A stretch of 64,000 nt of DNA from an uncultured Williamsia sp. (GTDB lineage Bacteria > Actinomycetota > Actinomycetes > Mycobacteriales > Mycobacteriaceae), in contig NZ_CANLWM010000009.1 of NCBI RefSeq assembly GCF_947494875.1, positions 124,001-188,000 on the forward strand, given 5' to 3'. The position numbers and the translations under genes were made by a program. Numbering within the stretch: position 1 is the first letter of the stretch; every line of letters starts with the position of its first letter. Shown here one piece after another: positions 48,783-58,085 of the stretch. Under the pieces are notes generated by a model. It made no database searches and was not told the DNA's origin. It was given only the letters and a program-made list of their open reading frames with translations.

Positions 48783-48970
48783 CGACCGGGTTAGCTGTCG
48801 GATTCGGGCCGGAAGAATGGCCCTACGCGCTGCCCGCCATGGCTGTCGGACGCCGCGATTCACCCCGAGTCGGACTCGCGTCCGTCAATGGTGGTTCCCC
48901 GGTTCACCCCGTGGGGCGATTGAGCGGTGGCCCGGCGGTCCGGCTCGGTGTGAGACAGGGTGCCCGCCAG
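48783..48970 (-). promoter_or_regulatory. ydaO-type c-di-AMP riboswitch upstream of the NlpC/P60 gene
   Basis: Read on the minus strand, the leader has the conserved ydaO blocks in order: GGGGTGAACC then GGGGAACC (about 48910-48893), GGGGTGAATCGCGG (about 48867-48854), and at the 3' end CCGAATCCGACAGCTAACCC (about 48808-48789). These match the pseudosymmetric c-di-AMP aptamer (Rfam ydaO-yuaA as I remember it). The aptamer ends about 33 nt before the ATG. In actinobacteria such elements control cell wall hydrolases and Rpf proteins. Boundaries are approximate. Confidence 0.9.
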
Positions 48971-48979
48971 GTCTCGGAA

Positions 48980-49009
48980 AGGTTACGAAACCGTACGTCG
49001 ATCTGTCCA
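48980..49009 (-). promoter_or_regulatory. Promoter of the riboswitch-controlled NlpC/P60 gene
   Basis: On the minus strand TGGACA (49009-49004) and TAACCT (48985-48980) are separated by exactly 18 nt, placing transcription start near 48973, just before the riboswitch. This is one of the best sigma-A-like promoters in the window. Confidence 0.65.
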
Positions 49010-49050
49010 CCGCGACACACGACCATGTGGACAGATCGCGGAGCGCTGCG

Positions 49051-49320
49051 TCAGCCGGCCCTTCGGGACGCGAGATCCGTTACCCGCGAACGCTTCTCGG
49101 TCACGATGCGGGACCGTCGGGCGGACGGCGGGGCGAGGCCCGCCTCCACCAGCACCTCGATCGCGGCACGGATGTCGTCGACCTCGCCGATGGTCGGGTC
49201 GACGCCACCGTCGAGGTCGTCGTCGCTGATCACCGTGCCGCGCACCGGGATCAGGACACTCATGATGCAGCCGTCACAGGCCCGGCCGCGGCCGGGGCAG
49301 GTGGCACAGTCGATCCGCAT
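49051..49320 (-). CDS. Small Cys-rich protein of unknown function
   Basis: An 89-residue protein beginning MRIDCATCPGRGRACDGCI. The two CxxC pairs in the first 19 residues suggest a zinc site. The centre reads VDDIRAAIEVLVEAGLAPP, likely one or two helices, and the end is basic. Its own start is 140 nt from the divergent nuclease fusion gene. Similar short Cys-rich proteins occur at this place in other actinobacteria as far as I recall, but no function is known. Confidence 0.75.
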   Translation of the reverse strand: MRIDCATCPGRGRACDGCIMSVLIPVRGTVISDDDLDGGVDPTIGEVDDIRAAIEVLVEAGLAPPSARRSRIVTEKRSRVTDLASRRAG

Positions 49321-49447
49321 TGTGATCTCCGTCTCAGTCGGGAACTCGGACGTCGGCCTCGGGAGGCGGCTCGACGTCGCTCGTCGGGGACGCTAGACAC
49401 CCCCACCGACAGACTCGCTGCGCGTCGGCGATGTCCGACGGTCGAAC

Positions 49448-49460
49448 TAGCGTTCGCCTC
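49448..49460 (+). promoter_or_regulatory. Leaderless promoter of the DEDD nuclease gene
   Basis: TAGCGT (49448-49453) is followed by 7 nt and the ATG at 49461, predicting transcription start at or within a base of the start codon. No separate ribosome binding site is visible. Confidence 0.55.
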
Positions 49461-51290
49461 ATGCGTCACGCAGACCACACGAGTCCGTCGACAGCGCCGA
49501 TCGCGGTGCAGCTCACGCTCGACGCCGAGGTACCGCTCATCGCCGAGACGTTCGTGATCGTCGACCTCGAGACGACAGGCGGCAGCCCCGGACGTGACCG
49601 CATCACGGAGATCGGCGCGGTGAAGGTGCGTGGAGGCGAGGTGCTGGGCGAGTTCGCGACACTCGTCGACCCCGGGTGCGCGATCCCGCCGCACATCGTG
49701 CGACTGACGGGCATCACCGAGGCGATGGCCTACGCGGCTCCACCGATCGAGGAGGTGCTGCCGGCTTTCCTCGAGTTCGCCCGCGACGCGGTGATCGTCG
49801 CGCACAACGCCCGGTTCGACACCGGGTTCCTCCGGGCCGCCGCCGTCGCCACAGGTCACACGTTCGCCGCCCGACGCGTCCTGTGCACGGTCAAGCTCGC
49901 CCGGCGTGTGCTGACGAAGGACGAGGCCCCGACGGTCAAGCTGTCGGCGCTCGCGCGTCTGTTCGCCGTCTCGACGACGCCCACCCACCGGGCACTCGAC
50001 GACGCGCGGGCGACGGTCGAGGTGATGCACGCGCTGTTCGAGCGGGTCGGCAACCTCGGGGTCGGCACCTTCCGTGAACTCGTCGACTTCCTCCCCGGGA
50101 TCCCCGCGGCCCACCGGGCGAAGCGGTCGATGGTCGCGGGGCTGCCCACCCGACCGGGTGTCTACCTCTTCCGCGGCCCCTCCGAGGAGGTCCTCTACGT
50201 CGGGACCGCCACCGATCTGCGACGTCGCGCCGGGCAGTACTTCACCGGGGCGGAGACACGCACCCGCATGCGCGAGATGATCGCGCTGGCCACCCGGGTC
50301 GACCACGTCGAGTGCGCCCACCGCCTCGAGGCCGGCGTGCGGGAACTCCGTCTGCTCTCCGCCCACCGACCGGCCTACAACCGCCGCTCGAAGACCCCGC
50401 ACGTCGGATGGTGGGTGACGCTCACCGACGAGCCCTTCCCGCGACTCGCCGTCACCCGGACACCCCGCGCCGTGGCCGTCGGACCGATCCGGTCCCGGGC
50501 CGACGCCCGGGACGTCGCCGACCTGATCGCCGGCTGCTGCGGTCTGCGGACCTGTCGACACCGGATCGCGGCCTCCCGCCGACACGAGTGCGCCACGACC
50601 GCCGACGGCCGGATCCCGGTCGGGGGGTGTCAGGCCGCCGGTGTCCCGACCGACGTCGAGCAGTACCGACCCGCGGTGGACCGCGCGCGAGACCTCATCA
50701 CCGGCGTCGACGACGCCCCGCTGCGCGCGGTGCTCACCCGCATCGACCACCTCGCGGGCGTCGAGATGTTCGAGACCGCCGCGCGCGTCCGCGATCGCCT
50801 CGCCCTGACCCTGGGGGCGCTGGAGCGGTGCCAGCGTCTCGCGTCGTTGTGCGCGGTGGCCGAGATCGTCGCCGCCCGGTCCGACGGCGCGGGCGGCTGG
50901 CACCTCGCGGTGATACGCCACGGCCGGTTGGCCGCTGCCGGGGTCGCCGGCCTCGGAGTCCCGCCGGTGCCCGTGGCGGAAGCCCTCTGCGCCTCTGCGG
51001 AGACCGTCGTCCCCGAGGTCGGCCCGCTCGGCGGGGCGCCGTCGGAGGAGGTGGCGCTCGTCTACCGGTGGTTGACCGAGTCCGGTGTCCGGATCGTCTG
51101 CGGCACAGCAGGTCTCGCGTTGCCGGCCAGGAGTGCTGCGCGATGGTCGGGATGGCGGGACACCGTCGCGGTGGCCCGCGACCGCGCCCGCGAGCTCCGC
51201 GGCGCCGACGAGGCCGTCCGCGACGCGAGCGGCACCCCGGCTCCGCTCACGCCGACGCCGGCCCCACGCCGCCTAGAGTTGACCGGGTGA
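49461..51290 (+). CDS. DEDD exonuclease / UvrC-like GIY-YIG fusion (Rv2191 type)
   Basis: A 609-residue two-part nuclease. Part one (about 25-205) is a DnaQ-like 3'-5' exonuclease: FVIVDLETTGGSPGRDRITE (DxE), AHNARFDTGFL and HRALDDARATVEVM. Part two (about 230-330) is a GIY-YIG nuclease: LPTRPGVYLFRG and VLYVGTATDLRRR. A UvrC-type Cys-containing region follows (GCCGLRTCRH). Such Cho-like fusions are presumed to act in DNA repair. The ATG at 49461 fits the leaderless -10; ten extra upstream codons are possible. Its stop overlaps the next gene as GTGA. Confidence 0.9.
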   Translation: MRHADHTSPSTAPIAVQLTLDAEVPLIAETFVIVDLETTGGSPGRDRITEIGAVKVRGGEVLGEFATLVDPGCAIPPHIVRLTGITEAMAYAAPPIEEVLPAFLEFARDAVIVAHNARFDTGFLRAAAVATGHTFAARRVLCTVKLARRVLTKDEAPTVKLSALARLFAVSTTPTHRALDDARATVEVMHALFERVGNLGVGTFRELVDFLPGIPAAHRAKRSMVAGLPTRPGVYLFRGPSEEVLYVGTATDLRRRAGQYFTGAETRTRMREMIALATRVDHVECAHRLEAGVRELRLLSAHRPAYNRRSKTPHVGWWVTLTDEPFPRLAVTRTPRAVAVGPIRSRADARDVADLIAGCCGLRTCRHRIAASRRHECATTADGRIPVGGCQAAGVPTDVEQYRPAVDRARDLITGVDDAPLRAVLTRIDHLAGVEMFETAARVRDRLALTLGALERCQRLASLCAVAEIVAARSDGAGGWHLAVIRHGRLAAAGVAGLGVPPVPVAEALCASAETVVPEVGPLGGAPSEEVALVYRWLTESGVRIVCGTAGLALPARSAARWSGWRDTVAVARDRARELRGADEAVRDASGTPAPLTPTPAPRRLELTG

Positions 51291-51562
51291 TCACGGCCAT
51301 CGTCCTCATCTCCGCCGACGTCCACGCCATCGACGAGACGGCTCAGGCGGTCGCCGACGTCGACGGTGTCCGCGAGGTGTTCTCGTGCGCCGGCGACGTC
51401 GACCTGATCGCGATCGTCGCCGTGCGCGACCACGAACGCGTCGCCGCCGTCGTCACCGGCACCATCAACAAGCTGCCCGGCGTGCGCCACACGGCCACAC
51501 ACATCGCGTTCAAGGCCTACTCCAGCGCCGACGTCGACGCGGGGTTCGCGATCGGCGAGTGA
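51287..51562 (+). CDS. Stand-alone Lrp/AsnC ligand-binding (RAM) domain protein
   Basis: A 91-residue protein consisting only of the AsnC C-terminal alpha/beta domain: VITAIVLISADVHAIDETAQ, DGVREVFSCAGDVDLIAIVAV and ALPGVRHTATHIAFKAY-like (here KLPGVRHTATHIAFKAY). No DNA-binding helix-turn-helix is present. Such stand-alone domains bind amino acids and form oligomers. The GTG overlaps the nuclease stop by 4 nt. It is convergent with trpD, which may be suggestive, but no link is shown. Confidence 0.88.
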   Translation: MITAIVLISADVHAIDETAQAVADVDGVREVFSCAGDVDLIAIVAVRDHERVAAVVTGTINKLPGVRHTATHIAFKAYSSADVDAGFAIGE

Positions 51563-51581
51563 CGCCGCGGGCGGTGTGGGC

Positions 51582-52658
51582 TCAGGCCCGGAACGCCGCC
51601 CACCGCTCGAGCAGCGCCGCCGCCGAGCCGTCGTCCACCGCGGTCGCGGCACGCGTGATCGCGGCACCGAGTCGCTCCTCCAGGTCCGCCAGGGGGTCGC
51701 CGGTGTCGAGGGAGGTCCCCGCGAGCGCCAGATCGTGCGCGACGGACGCACCCGCCGCGTTCAGCAGCACGGCGTCGCGGACCGGGCCGCGATCGCCGGC
51801 GAACACCGACCGTGCGACCGCCGCGTTCACGTCGGCGTCGCCGCCCCGCAGGGCGCCGGGATCGCAGAACTCGATGCCGAGGCGCCGGGGGTCGAGGTGC
51901 AGTTCGACGACGTCCCCGGCCGCGGCCACCCATGTCGTCGACGTCGTGGTGACGGTCAACTCGTCGAGGCCGTCGTCGCCGCGGGCCACGATGACGCTGT
52001 CGCCGCGGTCGGCGAACGCCTGGGCGACCACCGGCGCGAGGTCGTCGAACGCGCAGCCGACGAGTCCGGCGCCGGGACGCGCCGGGTTGGTCAGCGGCCC
52101 GAGGACGTTGAACACCGTCGGGATGCCCAGTTCCTTGCGCGGCGCCGACGCGTAGCGCAGCGCAGGGTGGAACACCGGCGCGAAACAGAAGCCGATCCCG
52201 ACCTCCGCGACACAGCGCGCGACGCCGGCCGCGTCGAGGGTGATGTCGACGCCGAGGCTCTCGAGGACGTCGGCCCCGCCGCTGCGCGAGGTCTGGGCAC
52301 GGTTGCCGTGCTTGACGACGGGGATTCCCATCGCGGCGACGATCACCGACGCCATCGTGGAGATGTTGACGGTGTGGGCACGATCACCACCGGTGCCGAC
52401 GATGTCGACCGCCAGCCCCTCGACGGGCACCTCCACCGAGTGCGCGAGCATCTCGGCGGCGAACGCGGTCAGCTCCGTCGGCGCGGGCCCCTTGATCTTG
52501 ACCGCGATGCCGAACGCGGCGATCTGCGCCGACGTCGCGGCGTCGGACATGATCTCGTTCATGGCCCACCGCGCGTCGGTCGGCGACAGGTCCTGTCGCT
52601 GCGCGAGCGTGCCGAGGACGGCCGGCCAACTCGTGGCGGCGCTCTGCGCGGTGCTCAT
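51582..52658 (-). CDS. trpD: Anthranilate phosphoribosyltransferase
   Basis: A 358-residue enzyme of tryptophan synthesis joining anthranilate and PRPP. Signatures: LAVDIVGTGGDRAHTVNIST (PRPP site, about 83-102), VVKHGNRAQTSRSGGADVLE (about 115-134), FCFAPVFHPALR, FNVLGPLTNPARP and DELTVTTTSTTW. All motifs and length are normal. It stands apart from other trp genes, as Rv2192c does in M. tuberculosis. Confidence 0.97.
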   Translation of the reverse strand: MSTAQSAATSWPAVLGTLAQRQDLSPTDARWAMNEIMSDAATSAQIAAFGIAVKIKGPAPTELTAFAAEMLAHSVEVPVEGLAVDIVGTGGDRAHTVNISTMASVIVAAMGIPVVKHGNRAQTSRSGGADVLESLGVDITLDAAGVARCVAEVGIGFCFAPVFHPALRYASAPRKELGIPTVFNVLGPLTNPARPGAGLVGCAFDDLAPVVAQAFADRGDSVIVARGDDGLDELTVTTTSTTWVAAAGDVVELHLDPRRLGIEFCDPGALRGGDADVNAAVARSVFAGDRGPVRDAVLLNAAGASVAHDLALAGTSLDTGDPLADLEERLGAAITRAATAVDDGSAAALLERWAAFRA

Positions 52659-52680
52659 GGCACGTCAGCGTAGGCGGGGG

Positions 52681-53154
52681 TCACCGGGGCGGTCGTTGCC
52701 GTACCTGCCAGCCCAGGACGGTCCCCTCGTGCCGCGCGCCGAGCCCGGCCATCCGCGACCGCTCCTGCGAGAGGTGCAGCGCGTCGAGCAACTGGGGACG
52801 GGCCAATGCGACAATCACCGAGTCCTCCGAGACCGCGTCGCGGACGACGTCGGGGACGTCATGGGGCTCGACACGCCGATACTCGTCCTGCGCCGCCGTC
52901 GACTCCACCTCACCCTCCCGGCTTGCCGGTACAGCGATGAGATGCGTCACCACCACCTCGTCGGACTCGCGCCACGACGAGTCGGCGAGAACCGTCGAAC
53001 TCGCGGCGGCGTCGTCGAAACTCTGCGCGACCAGCACGAGTGCGGAGTCGTCGACCTCGGTCTCCGCACCGCCGGCACCCCGCCCGGTCAGACGGCCCAG
53101 CACCCGCCGCACGGTCCCGTTGCGGACGGGTCTGCCGTTGAGGTCTCGGGTCAT
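52681..53154 (-). CDS. Conserved-looking protein of unknown function between trpD and ctaE
   Basis: A 157-residue protein from an ATG at 53154 with CAGGAG 8-9 nt upstream; the 17 extra codons of the longer frame overlap the ctaE promoter and lack a better start. It reads LVLVAQSFDDAAASSTVLAD, DEVVVTHLIAVPA, SEDSVIVALARPQLLDALHL, suggesting a small alpha/beta fold. No family is recognised. Divergent from ctaE with an 81-nt gap. Confidence 0.7.
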   Translation of the reverse strand: MTRDLNGRPVRNGTVRRVLGRLTGRGAGGAETEVDDSALVLVAQSFDDAAASSTVLADSSWRESDEVVVTHLIAVPASREGEVESTAAQDEYRRVEPHDVPDVVRDAVSEDSVIVALARPQLLDALHLSQERSRMAGLGARHEGTVLGWQVRQRPPR

Positions 53155-53235
53155 GACCAGCGCTCCTGACACATCGGCGACATTTTCGGTGACCCAGGTG
53201 GTCACGGGATACTACGAACCGTCATACTTCAGTCT

Positions 53236-53847
53236 GTGACTAGCGTTGCAGGGACCCAGGGCACAGCCATCACCTCGAGGGTGCACTCGCTGAACCGCCC
53301 GAACATGGTCAGCGTCGGCACGATCGTCTGGCTGTCCAGTGAGTTGATGTTCTTCGCGGGCCTGTTCGCGATGTACTTCGTGGCCCGCGCCAACTCGGGT
53401 GGCAACTGGCCGCCGGAGCCCACGAAGCTGAACCTCTTCCTGGCGATCCCCGTCACCACCGTCCTGGTGTTGTCGTCGGTGACCTGCCAGATGGGCGTCT
53501 TCGCCGCCGAACGCGGTGACGTGTTCGGCCTGCGCCGCTGGTACATCCTCACCTTCGTCATGGGCGCGTTCTTCGTCGCCGGCCAGGGTTACGAGTACTT
53601 CCACCTCGTGGAGGAGGGCACCACCCTCTCCTCGAGCGCCTACGGCTCGGTCTTCTACATGGCGACCGGTTTCCACGGCCTGCACGTCATCGGCGGTCTC
53701 GTCGCGTTCATCTTCCTGCTCATCCGCACGAAGTTGAGCAAGTTCACGCCCGCCCAGGCCACCGCGGCGATCGTCGTCTCGTACTACTGGCACTTCGTCG
53801 ACATCGTCTGGATCGGCCTCTTCGCCACCATCTACTTCATCCGGTGA
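53236..53847 (+). CDS. ctaE: Cytochrome aa3 oxidase subunit III
   Basis: A 203-residue membrane protein with five helices, the short actinobacterial form of subunit III. Signatures: [53 protein letters not shown] and [14 protein letters not shown]. The GTG at 53236 is 7 nt after CATACT, so the mRNA may be leaderless. It heads the ctaE-qcrCAB operon encoding part of the obligate bc1-aa3 supercomplex. Confidence 0.97.
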   Translation: MTSVAGTQGTAITSRVHSLNRPNMVSVGTIVWLSSELMFFAGLFAMYFVARANSGGNWPPEPTKLNLFLAIPVTTVLVLSSVTCQMGVFAAERGDVFGLRRWYILTFVMGAFFVAGQGYEYFHLVEEGTTLSSSAYGSVFYMATGFHGLHVIGGLVAFIFLLIRTKLSKFTPAQATAAIVVSYYWHFVDIVWIGLFATIYFIR

Positions 53848-53911
53848 TCGCGGTCCGCACAGCCACGGTCCGCGTCACCCGCTCCATTCGTCACGACCAG
53901 AGAGAGCAGAG

Positions 53912-54823
53912 ATGAGTTCTTCTCACCCGCCCGAGCAGACCGACGGGACCACCCCGTCGCGGACGCGGGCGACCGACGCCAAACGGGCGAAGGCTCGTCG
54001 CAAGCTCCGCCGCCGGGCCAGCGGTGCGCTGCTGCTGCTCGCGGGACTCGTCGTCGCGGGCGGCCTCGCCACGGCGATCACACCGACGCCCCAGGTCGCC
54101 ACGGCCGACGTGCAGACGAACGCCGCCCTCATCCAGGACGGCAAGAAGCTCTACGAGACCGCCTGCATCACGTGCCACGGCCGGAACCTCGACGGCGTCC
54201 AGGACCGCGGTCCGTCGCTCGTCGGTGTCGGCGACGCCTCGGTCTACTTCCAGGTGTCCTCCGGGCGCATGCCCGCCGTCCGCGGTGAGGCCCAGGCGGC
54301 ACGGAAGCCACCGAAGTTCACCGAGTCCCAGGTCGACCAGCTCGGTGCGTACATCCAGTCGATCGGTGGCGGCCCGACGGTCGTCTACGAGAAGAACCCC
54401 GACGGCACCGTTAAGATGGAGAACGGCTACCCCGTCAAGGCGCAGGGATCGTTGCGCGGCAACGACGTCGGCCTCGGCAGTGAGCTCTTCCGCCTCAACT
54501 GTGCGTCCTGCCACAACTTCACCGGTCGTGGTGGCGCGCTCTCGTCGGGCAAGTACGCCCCGAACCTCGACCCGGCCAACGAGCAGCAGATCTACACCGC
54601 CATGCTCAGCGGCCCCCAGAACATGCCGAAGTTCTCCGATCGCCAGCTCACGCCGGACGAGAAGAAGGACATCATCGGCTACATCAAGTACGCAACCACG
54701 ACCAACCCGCAGGGTGGGTACGCACTCGGCGGCTTCGGTCCCGTGTCCGAGGGCATGGCCATGTGGGTCATCGGCGTGATCGCCGTGGTCGCTGCCGCGA
54801 TGTGGATTGGATCCCGTTCATGA
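53912..54823 (+). CDS. qcrC: Diheme cytochrome c subunit of the bc1 complex
   Basis: A 303-residue membrane-bound cytochrome. After a basic head a helix ([18 protein letters not shown], about 34-51) anchors it. The two heme c sites are CITCHG (about 81-86) and CASCHN (about 195-200), each followed by a Met ligand region. A second helix ends the protein ([17 protein letters not shown]). QcrC carries electrons directly to CtaC, replacing a soluble cytochrome c. It has a GAGAGAGCAGAG purine tract before the ATG. Its stop overlaps qcrA (ATGA). Confidence 0.97.
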   Translation: MSSSHPPEQTDGTTPSRTRATDAKRAKARRKLRRRASGALLLLAGLVVAGGLATAITPTPQVATADVQTNAALIQDGKKLYETACITCHGRNLDGVQDRGPSLVGVGDASVYFQVSSGRMPAVRGEAQAARKPPKFTESQVDQLGAYIQSIGGGPTVVYEKNPDGTVKMENGYPVKAQGSLRGNDVGLGSELFRLNCASCHNFTGRGGALSSGKYAPNLDPANEQQIYTAMLSGPQNMPKFSDRQLTPDEKKDIIGYIKYATTTNPQGGYALGGFGPVSEGMAMWVIGVIAVVAAAMWIGSRS

Positions 54824-56025
54824 GCGACGAGACGACGACACCGGAGAACCCGGAGGGCACCAACCACCCTCCGACGTTCACCAAGGACCAGCTCGACACG
54901 ATGAGCAACGACGAGCTCGTCAAACTGGGTACGAACCTGGACGGCGTCGAGATCATCCACCGCCGTGAGCGTTTCCCGACCCCGGGGACGAAGGCGGAGA
55001 AGCGCGCCGAGCGGTCGGTGGCCTTCTGGTTCGCCCTCGCCGGCATCTCGGCGCTGGCCTGCTTCGTGATCTTCGCGTTCAACCACTGGCAGTTCGTCCT
55101 CCCCGAGGGCAAGAACTACCTGCTGTACACGCTCAACACACCGCTGCTGGGCATCACCTTCGGCCTGTCGATCCTCGCGGTCGGCATCGGACTGGTGCAG
55201 TACACGAAGAAGTTCATCCCCGAGGAGATCTCGGTGCAGGACCGCCACGACGGCGGTTCGACCGACGTCGACCGGGCGACCACCTCGGCCCTGCTGTCGA
55301 ACGCCGGCACCACGTCGACGATCGGTCGTCGCAAGATGATCATCGGCTCGGCCGCGTTCGGACTCGGCGCGTTCGCCTTCACCGGCGTCGTCGCGCTGCT
55401 GGGCGGCATCGTGAAGAACCCGTGGGCCAAGGGCAAGGACTCCGATCTCTGGCACACCGGGTGGTCGCCGATCTACAACGACCCGAAAAGCCCGAACGAG
55501 ACGGTGTTCCTCCGTCGCGACACCGGTGACCCGTCGCAGGTCGTCCTGGTCCGTCCCGAGGACCTCGACGCCGGCGGCATGGAGACCGTCTTCCCGTGGC
55601 GTCTGTCCGACGGCTTCGGTGAGACCGAGGAGTCGCGCGAGAAGCTCAACCAGGGCCTCAAGGCTGTCCGCAACCCTGTGATGCTCATCCGACTCCGCCC
55701 CTCCGACACCGCGAAGGTGATCAAGCGTCAGGGGCAGGAGAGCTTCAACTACGGCGACTACTTCGCCTACACCAAGGTCTGCTCCCACCTGGGGTGCCCG
55801 TGCTCGCTCTACGAGCAGCAGACCAACCGCATCCTCTGCCCGTGCCACCAGAGCCAGTTCGACGCACTGGAATTCGCGAAGCCGATCTTCGGCCCCGCTG
55901 CCCGGGCACTGGCACAACTCCCGATCACGGTGAACAATCAGGGATACATGGTCGCGGCGGGCGATTACATCGAGCCGGTCGGACCTGCATTCTGGGAACG
56001 CGGCCAAGGAAAGGACAGGCCATGA
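54820..56025 (+). CDS. qcrA: Rieske iron-sulfur subunit
   Basis: A 401-residue protein with three N-terminal helices (about 65-190), as in other actinobacterial QcrA. The [2Fe-2S] domain is C-terminal: [16 protein letters not shown] (Cys, His) and [12 protein letters not shown] (Cys, His), spaced by 12 residues. The ATG at 54820 overlaps qcrC. It transfers electrons from menaquinol to QcrC. Confidence 0.97.
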   Translation: MSDETTTPENPEGTNHPPTFTKDQLDTMSNDELVKLGTNLDGVEIIHRRERFPTPGTKAEKRAERSVAFWFALAGISALACFVIFAFNHWQFVLPEGKNYLLYTLNTPLLGITFGLSILAVGIGLVQYTKKFIPEEISVQDRHDGGSTDVDRATTSALLSNAGTTSTIGRRKMIIGSAAFGLGAFAFTGVVALLGGIVKNPWAKGKDSDLWHTGWSPIYNDPKSPNETVFLRRDTGDPSQVVLVRPEDLDAGGMETVFPWRLSDGFGETEESREKLNQGLKAVRNPVMLIRLRPSDTAKVIKRQGQESFNYGDYFAYTKVCSHLGCPCSLYEQQTNRILCPCHQSQFDALEFAKPIFGPAARALAQLPITVNNQGYMVAAGDYIEPVGPAFWERGQGKDRP

Positions 56026-57647
56026 GTGCCATCGCGGACCGCGCGGCAGCACAGGCGAACGAGGTCGACTCGCGATACCACGTCGCAGCGGGCCTGCGTC
56101 GGCAGATCAACAAGGTCTTCCCGACGCACTGGTCGTTCCTGCTCGGTGAGATCGCGCTCTACAGCTTCGTAATCCTGCTCATCTCGGGCGTCTACCTCAC
56201 GCTGTTCTTCGATCCGTCGATGGCCGAGGTCGTCTACCACGGGTCGTACCAGCCCCTGAACGGCGTCCCGATGAGCAAGGCGTACGCGACGGCGCTCGAC
56301 ATCTCGTTCGACGTCCGCGGCGGGCTCTTCGTGCGACAGCTCCACCACTGGGCCGCACTTCTCTTCGCCGCCGCGATCATCGTGCACATGGCGCGCATCT
56401 TCTTCACCGGTGCGTTCCGTCGTCCGCGCGAGGCGAACTGGGTCATCGGCTGCCTGCTGCTGATGCTGGCCATGTTCGAGGGCTTCTTCGGTTACTCGCT
56501 CCCCGACGACCTGCTCTCCGGCACCGGCGTCCGCGCGGCCATGTCCGGCATCGTCCTGGGCATCCCGGTCGTCGGGACGTGGCTGCACTGGGCACTGTTC
56601 GGCGGGGACTTCCCCGGTGAGATCATCATCCCGCGCCTGTACATCCTTCACGTGCTGCTGTTCCCGGGCATCATCCTGGCCCTGATCGGCGCCCACCTGG
56701 CGCTGGTCTGGTACCAGAAGCACACGCAGTTCCCCGGCCCGGGTCGCACCGAGAAGAACGTCGTCGGCGTGCGGATCCTCCCGGTGTTCGCGGTCAAGTC
56801 CGGTGCGTTCTTCGCCGTGACGTTCGGTGTGCTGGCCATCATGGCCGGTGTCCTGCAGATCAACCCGATCTGGACCATCGGCCCGTACAACCCGGCCCAC
56901 GTCTCCGCCGGCTCCCAGCCGGACATCTACATGATGTGGACGGACGGTCTGGCACGACTGATGCCTGCCTGGGAGATCTACTTCGGCAACAGGTACATGA
57001 TCCCGGCGATCTTCTGGGTGGTCGCGATCATCGGCGTGGTGGTCGTCGCGATGATGGCCTACCCGTGGATCGAGAAGAAGCTGACCGGTGACGACGCGCA
57101 CCACAATCTGCTGCAGCGTCCGCGGGACGTCCCGGTGCGCACGGGCATCGGCGCGATGGCTCTGTCCTTCTACGCGGTCCTCACGCTCTCGTGCATGAAC
57201 GACATCATCGCGCTGAAGTTCCACATCTCGCTGAACGCGACGACGTGGATGGGCCGCATCGGACTGATCGTCGTGCCGCCGCTGGCGTACTACATCGCGT
57301 ATCGATGGGCACTCGCCCTGCAGCGCAGTGACCGTGCGGTGCTCGAGCACGGCATCGAGACCGGCATCATCAAGCGGATGCCGCGCGGTGAGTACATCGA
57401 GGTGCACCAGCCGCTCGGCCCGGTCGACAGCCATGGACACCCGATCCCGCTCCCCTACGAGGGTGCGGCGCTGCCGAAGCGCATGAACAAGCTCGGTTCG
57501 GCGGGTTCGCCGGGTACCGGTTCGCTGATGGTGGCCGATCCGCTGGAGGAGCAGAAGCTCAACCGCGAGATCGAGCACGAGAACCATCGTGCCGAGCACG
57601 AGGCCCTCTCGAACCTGCAGTCGAAGGGCGGGCGGATGCTCGAGTGA
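56022..57647 (+). CDS. qcrB: Cytochrome b subunit of the bc1 complex
   Basis: A 541-residue cytochrome b with eight or nine helices. Heme His ligands lie in [20 protein letters not shown] (about 105-124) and the [20 protein letters not shown] block. The quinol site region includes the PDDLLSGTG motif. The C-terminal 130 residues form a hydrophilic extension typical of actinobacteria, ending in [17 protein letters not shown]. It overlaps qcrA by 4 nt. QcrB is the known target of imidazopyridine-type inhibitors in mycobacteria. Confidence 0.98.
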   Translation: MSAIADRAAAQANEVDSRYHVAAGLRRQINKVFPTHWSFLLGEIALYSFVILLISGVYLTLFFDPSMAEVVYHGSYQPLNGVPMSKAYATALDISFDVRGGLFVRQLHHWAALLFAAAIIVHMARIFFTGAFRRPREANWVIGCLLLMLAMFEGFFGYSLPDDLLSGTGVRAAMSGIVLGIPVVGTWLHWALFGGDFPGEIIIPRLYILHVLLFPGIILALIGAHLALVWYQKHTQFPGPGRTEKNVVGVRILPVFAVKSGAFFAVTFGVLAIMAGVLQINPIWTIGPYNPAHVSAGSQPDIYMMWTDGLARLMPAWEIYFGNRYMIPAIFWVVAIIGVVVVAMMAYPWIEKKLTGDDAHHNLLQRPRDVPVRTGIGAMALSFYAVLTLSCMNDIIALKFHISLNATTWMGRIGLIVVPPLAYYIAYRWALALQRSDRAVLEHGIETGIIKRMPRGEYIEVHQPLGPVDSHGHPIPLPYEGAALPKRMNKLGSAGSPGTGSLMVADPLEEQKLNREIEHENHRAEHEALSNLQSKGGRMLE

Positions 57648-57672
57648 CCTGACGGTCACCGAACGACACCGG

Positions 57673-57702
57673 AGGCGGCGGATCCACACGGATCCGCCGC
57701 CT
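57673..57702 (+). terminator. Terminator of the ctaE-qcrCAB operon
   Basis: AGGCGGCGGATCC, a 4-nt loop ACAC, and its exact complement GGATCCGCCGCCT form a perfect 13-bp stem, followed by TCGTCGTC. It lies 25 nt after the qcrB stop. Confidence 0.82.
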
Positions 57703-57785
57703 TCGTCGTCTGCACTCTCTGTGCCGCACACCAGGTCTCGTGACCACTCCCCTCCCCCACCCGACACACCTGACCCCACGCCATT

Positions 57786-57932
57786 CGTCGGACATCTGGA
57801 GCCACTCGTTGGGCACGCGGAGCCACTCGTCGGCCACCAGAAGCCGTTCGTTGGGCAGTAGGAACCGTTCGTTGGGCAGTAGGAACCGTTTGTGGGGCAC
57901 GCGGAGCCACTCGTCGGCCACCAGAAGCCGCT
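57786..57932 (+). repeat. Array of seven 21-bp direct repeats
   Basis: Seven consecutive 21-bp units, phased at CGTYGGNCA and ending in CCACT or CCGTT, fill 57786-57932. Units 4 and 5 are identical over their GTTGGGCAGTAGGAACCG core, and units 2-3 are nearly repeated as units 6-7. There are no spacers, so this is not CRISPR. The 21-bp period would give 7-residue peptide repeats in any frame (for example NRSLGSR), but no credible gene covers it. It sits in the 438-nt gap between qcrB and the convergent AAC(2')-type gene. Confidence 0.85.
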
Positions 57933-57986
57933 CCATCGGTCGATGCCGGACGTCGACGAGACCACCGACGAACATGTGACCAACTG

Positions 57987-58070
57987 GGCATCGCCAACCG
58001 CCCAACGAACGGTTCCTGGCGCCCAACGAACGGTTCCTGGCGCCCAACGAACGGCTGCTGGTGCGCGACG
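57987..58070 (-). repeat. Same 21-bp repeat in inverted orientation (about 3.5 units)
   Basis: Two full units (58008-58028, 58029-58049), a diverged one to 58070 and a partial one before 58008 carry CGCCCAACGAACGG, the reverse complement of the CCGTTCGTTGGGC junction found in the first array. The two arrays are separated by about 54 nt (57933-57986) without repeats, so the whole can fold into long alternative stems. Confidence 0.82.
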
Positions 58071-58085
58071 GGCGGGAGTGGGTGA

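Noticed and set aside
57786-58070. CRISPR array
   Set aside because: Units are contiguous without unique spacers, part of the array is inverted, and no cas genes are present.
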